Program-made: the position numbers and the translations under genes
Part shown: positions 14,697 through 16,225 of the stretch, piece by piece
Numbering within the stretch: the stretch's first letter is position 1
How the letters are laid out: each line of letters starts with the position of its first letter
The notes under the pieces: model-generated
What the model saw: the letters and a program-made list of their open reading frames with translations, nothing else
Database searches by the model: none
What the model was told of the DNA's origin: nothing
From: Gemmatimonadota bacterium
Lineage (GTDB): Bacteria; Latescibacterota; UBA2968; UBA8231
Direction of reading: 5' to 3'
Length of the DNA stretch: 16,225 nucleotides
NCBI GenBank assembly: GCA_002712305.1
Contig: PATE01000079.1
Span: 1 to 16,225, forward strand

Positions 14697-16225
14697 TTGA
14701 GCCGCGGCATCGTCGTCCTCGACTTCGGCGGCCAGTACGCCCATCTCATCGCCAACCGCGTGCGTCGACTCAATGTCTGGGCCCAGATCCTGCCTCCAGA
14801 CGCCGACGTGAGTCTTCTGCAGGACGCGGCGGGTGTCATCCTCTCCGGTGGCCCTTCGAGTGTCTACGCCGAAGACCGACCCCCCTTCAACGAACAGATC
14901 CTCCATGCTGGTATACCTGTCCTAGGCCTGTGTTACGGCCACCAGCTCATCTGCCATCATCTCGGCGGCCGGGTCGAGCGTGGAGACACCATGGAATTCG
15001 GTGCTGCCGAACTCGAGGTCCGTCAGGCGACGGGCGTGCTCGATGGGCTGCGGCCCACCGAACCGATCTGGATGAGCCATCGCGATCTGGTGGCCGAGAT
15101 CCCAGAAGGCTTCGAGATCCTTGGCGTCACCGAGGACTGCCCCGTGGCGGTGATGGGCAACGACAAGCGGCGGATCTACGGGCTGCAGTTCCATCCAGAG
15201 GTGACCCACACCGAATCTGGCATGCAGGTGCTCGACAATTTCCTCAGTCTGTGCGCATGCGATCGCGACTGGACGATGGAAGGGTTCATCGAGCGCTCTG
15301 CCCAGCAACTGCGCGATCAGGTCGGTGATGATCGCAAGGTCTTTCTACTGGTCAGCGGGGGCGTCGACTCCACCGTCGCGTTTCTGATGCTGAATCAAGC
15401 CCTGGGCACCGATCGGGTTCTTGGCCTCCACATCGACAATGGATTCATGCGTAAGGGAGAAACCGCGCTCGTTGAGCAACTGCTCAATGCGTCGGGGTTC
15501 ACCAATCTTCAGGTGATCGATGCGAGTGACGAGTTTCTCGATCGCGTCGTTGGCATCGCCGATCCGGAAGAGAAGCGACGCCATATCGGCGAGGAGTTCA
15601 TCGCTGTTAGAGACCGCTCTCTGTCAGAGCTCGACCTCGACCCTGACGAGTGGCTGTTGGGGCAGGGCACGCTCTACACCGACACCATCGAATCAGGGGG
15701 GACCGACCACGCACAGGTGATCAAAACCCACCACAATCGAGTGGGTGTCATCGAGCAGCTACTGGCCGAAGGCAAAGTCGTTGAGCCACTCAGCCAGCTA
15801 TACAAGGATGAGGTGCGCGAAGTCGGTGAGAAACTTGGACTGCCGCACCATCTGGTGTGGCGTCATCCCTTCCCGGGGCCCGGACTGGCTGTGCGGTGTC
15901 TCTGCAGCGATGGGGACACGGGCAATGGTGCAGTGGATGGTTCGAAGCTGAGCGATCTGCTGTCAACCGAGGATACCGCCCACCTGGACATCGACGTTCT
16001 GCCTCTACGCTCGGTCGGTGTGCAGGGCGACGGCCGCACCTATGCCCATCCTGCAGTGGTACGCGGCCGAGAACACGCCGCCATGCTTCCCGGGGAAGAG
16101 GGGGCGGTAGACTGGGACACACTCGAGCGGTTGTCCACGGATCTGACCAATGCCGCCGATCAGATCAATCGAGTCATCTTCCAGCTGGCTCCTCAGCAAG
16201 CACTGGGCCCACAACGGCTGATCCC
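14697..16225 (+). CDS. guaA: GMP synthase (glutamine-hydrolysing), long eukaryote-like form, 3' end outside window
   Basis: This converts XMP to GMP using glutamine and ATP, the last step of guanine nucleotide synthesis. The first 509 residues are visible. The class I glutamine amidotransferase domain has C79 in GLCYGHQL, with H166 and E168 in FHPEVTHTE. The ATP-pyrophosphatase domain starts near 200, with the P-loop S220-G-G-V-D-S-T, then LGLHIDNGFMRKGE, LGQGTLYTDTIES and IKTHHN. The dimerisation region starts RHPFPGPGLAVRCLC and includes LPLRSVGVQGDGRTYAHP and DQINRVIFQLAP. A standard bacterial GuaA of 511-525 residues would be at its PPxTIEWE end here, but this one is instead in the segment where the human-type enzyme has its extra subdomain. 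I therefore infer another ~100-150 residues beyond the edge. TTG start (in-frame TGA just upstream, good SD). Confidence 0.95.
   Translation, partial: MSRGIVVLDFGGQYAHLIANRVRRLNVWAQILPPDADVSLLQDAAGVILSGGPSSVYAEDRPPFNEQILHAGIPVLGLCYGHQLICHHLGGRVERGDTMEFGAAELEVRQATGVLDGLRPTEPIWMSHRDLVAEIPEGFEILGVTEDCPVAVMGNDKRRIYGLQFHPEVTHTESGMQVLDNFLSLCACDRDWTMEGFIERSAQQLRDQVGDDRKVFLLVSGGVDSTVAFLMLNQALGTDRVLGLHIDNGFMRKGETALVEQLLNASGFTNLQVIDASDEFLDRVVGIADPEEKRRHIGEEFIAVRDRSLSELDLDPDEWLLGQGTLYTDTIESGGTDHAQVIKTHHNRVGVIEQLLAEGKVVEPLSQLYKDEVREVGEKLGLPHHLVWRHPFPGPGLAVRCLCSDGDTGNGAVDGSKLSDLLSTEDTAHLDIDVLPLRSVGVQGDGRTYAHPAVVRGREHAAMLPGEEGAVDWDTLERLSTDLTNAADQINRVIFQLAPQQALGPQRLI

Noticed and set aside
14687-15328. 213-codon plus-strand ORF overlapping guaA
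   Set aside because: Arg/Pro-rich shadow frame of guaA, which has clear catalytic motifs in its own frame.
1-16225. CRISPR, defence, mobile-element, tRNA or rRNA signals
   Set aside because: No regularly spaced repeats, transposase or integrase motifs, terminal inverted repeats or cloverleaf-like segments were seen.

Overview
The window looks like chromosomal DNA of a GC-rich Gram-negative bacterium with an outer membrane. The evidence is Sec signal peptides, a lipoprotein with a lipobox, an outer-membrane beta-barrel relic, and a secreted M6 protease ending in a FlgD-like Ig domain. That tail domain, the DUF5683-like and FlgT-C-like proteins, and the Gfo/Idh/MocA plus VOC plus S9 peptidase neighbourhood recall the FCB group and relatives (Latescibacterota, Eisenbacteria, Gemmatimonadota and similar). 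This placement is inference from gene content only. I see no rRNA, tRNA, CRISPR array, insertion sequence, integrase or phage gene.

Layout. Positions 1-1992, minus strand: a tightly packed operon reading Gfo/Idh/MocA oxidoreductase, VOC (glyoxalase-fold) protein, then the N-terminal part of an S9 prolyl-oligopeptidase-like protein cut by the window edge. Positions 2119-3217, plus strand: a stand-alone cyclic-nucleotide-binding-domain protein and a small lysine-rich/acidic coiled-coil protein with an exact 24-bp internal duplication. Positions 3259-4077, minus strand: a sugar phosphate isomerase/epimerase with its full metal-binding set. The two minus-strand pieces suggest a sugar or polyol oxidation/isomerisation theme.

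Positions 4301-5879, plus strand: a gene missed by simple ORF calling. Read with one base removed in a C6 run near 4365-4370 and through one in-frame TAG at 5202-5204, it gives an outer-membrane beta-barrel of about 525 residues. It is followed by a GAF-HD-GYP signalling phosphodiesterase (5937-7517), whose stop overlaps the start of a 927-residue secreted M6 metalloprotease / beta-helix / FlgD-Ig fusion (7514-10297).

Positions 10542-12086: nadB (L-aspartate oxidase), preceded by a 244-bp leader with a strong 12-bp stem. Positions 12110-14532: three envelope proteins in a row. They are a FlgT-C-like/coiled-coil/single-TM protein with an extremely acidic tail, a FlgT-C/DUF5683-like protein, and a lipocalin-like lipoprotein. 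Positions 14697 to the end: guaA, of the long, eukaryote-type form, truncated by the window edge.

Translation starts are unusual: six of the twelve intact or partial genes appear to use TTG or GTG, several fixed by in-frame stops or good Shine-Dalgarno sequences. The best candidates for something undescribed are the 12110-14532 envelope trio and the broken barrel gene. The rest is recognisable, with some unusual architectures.
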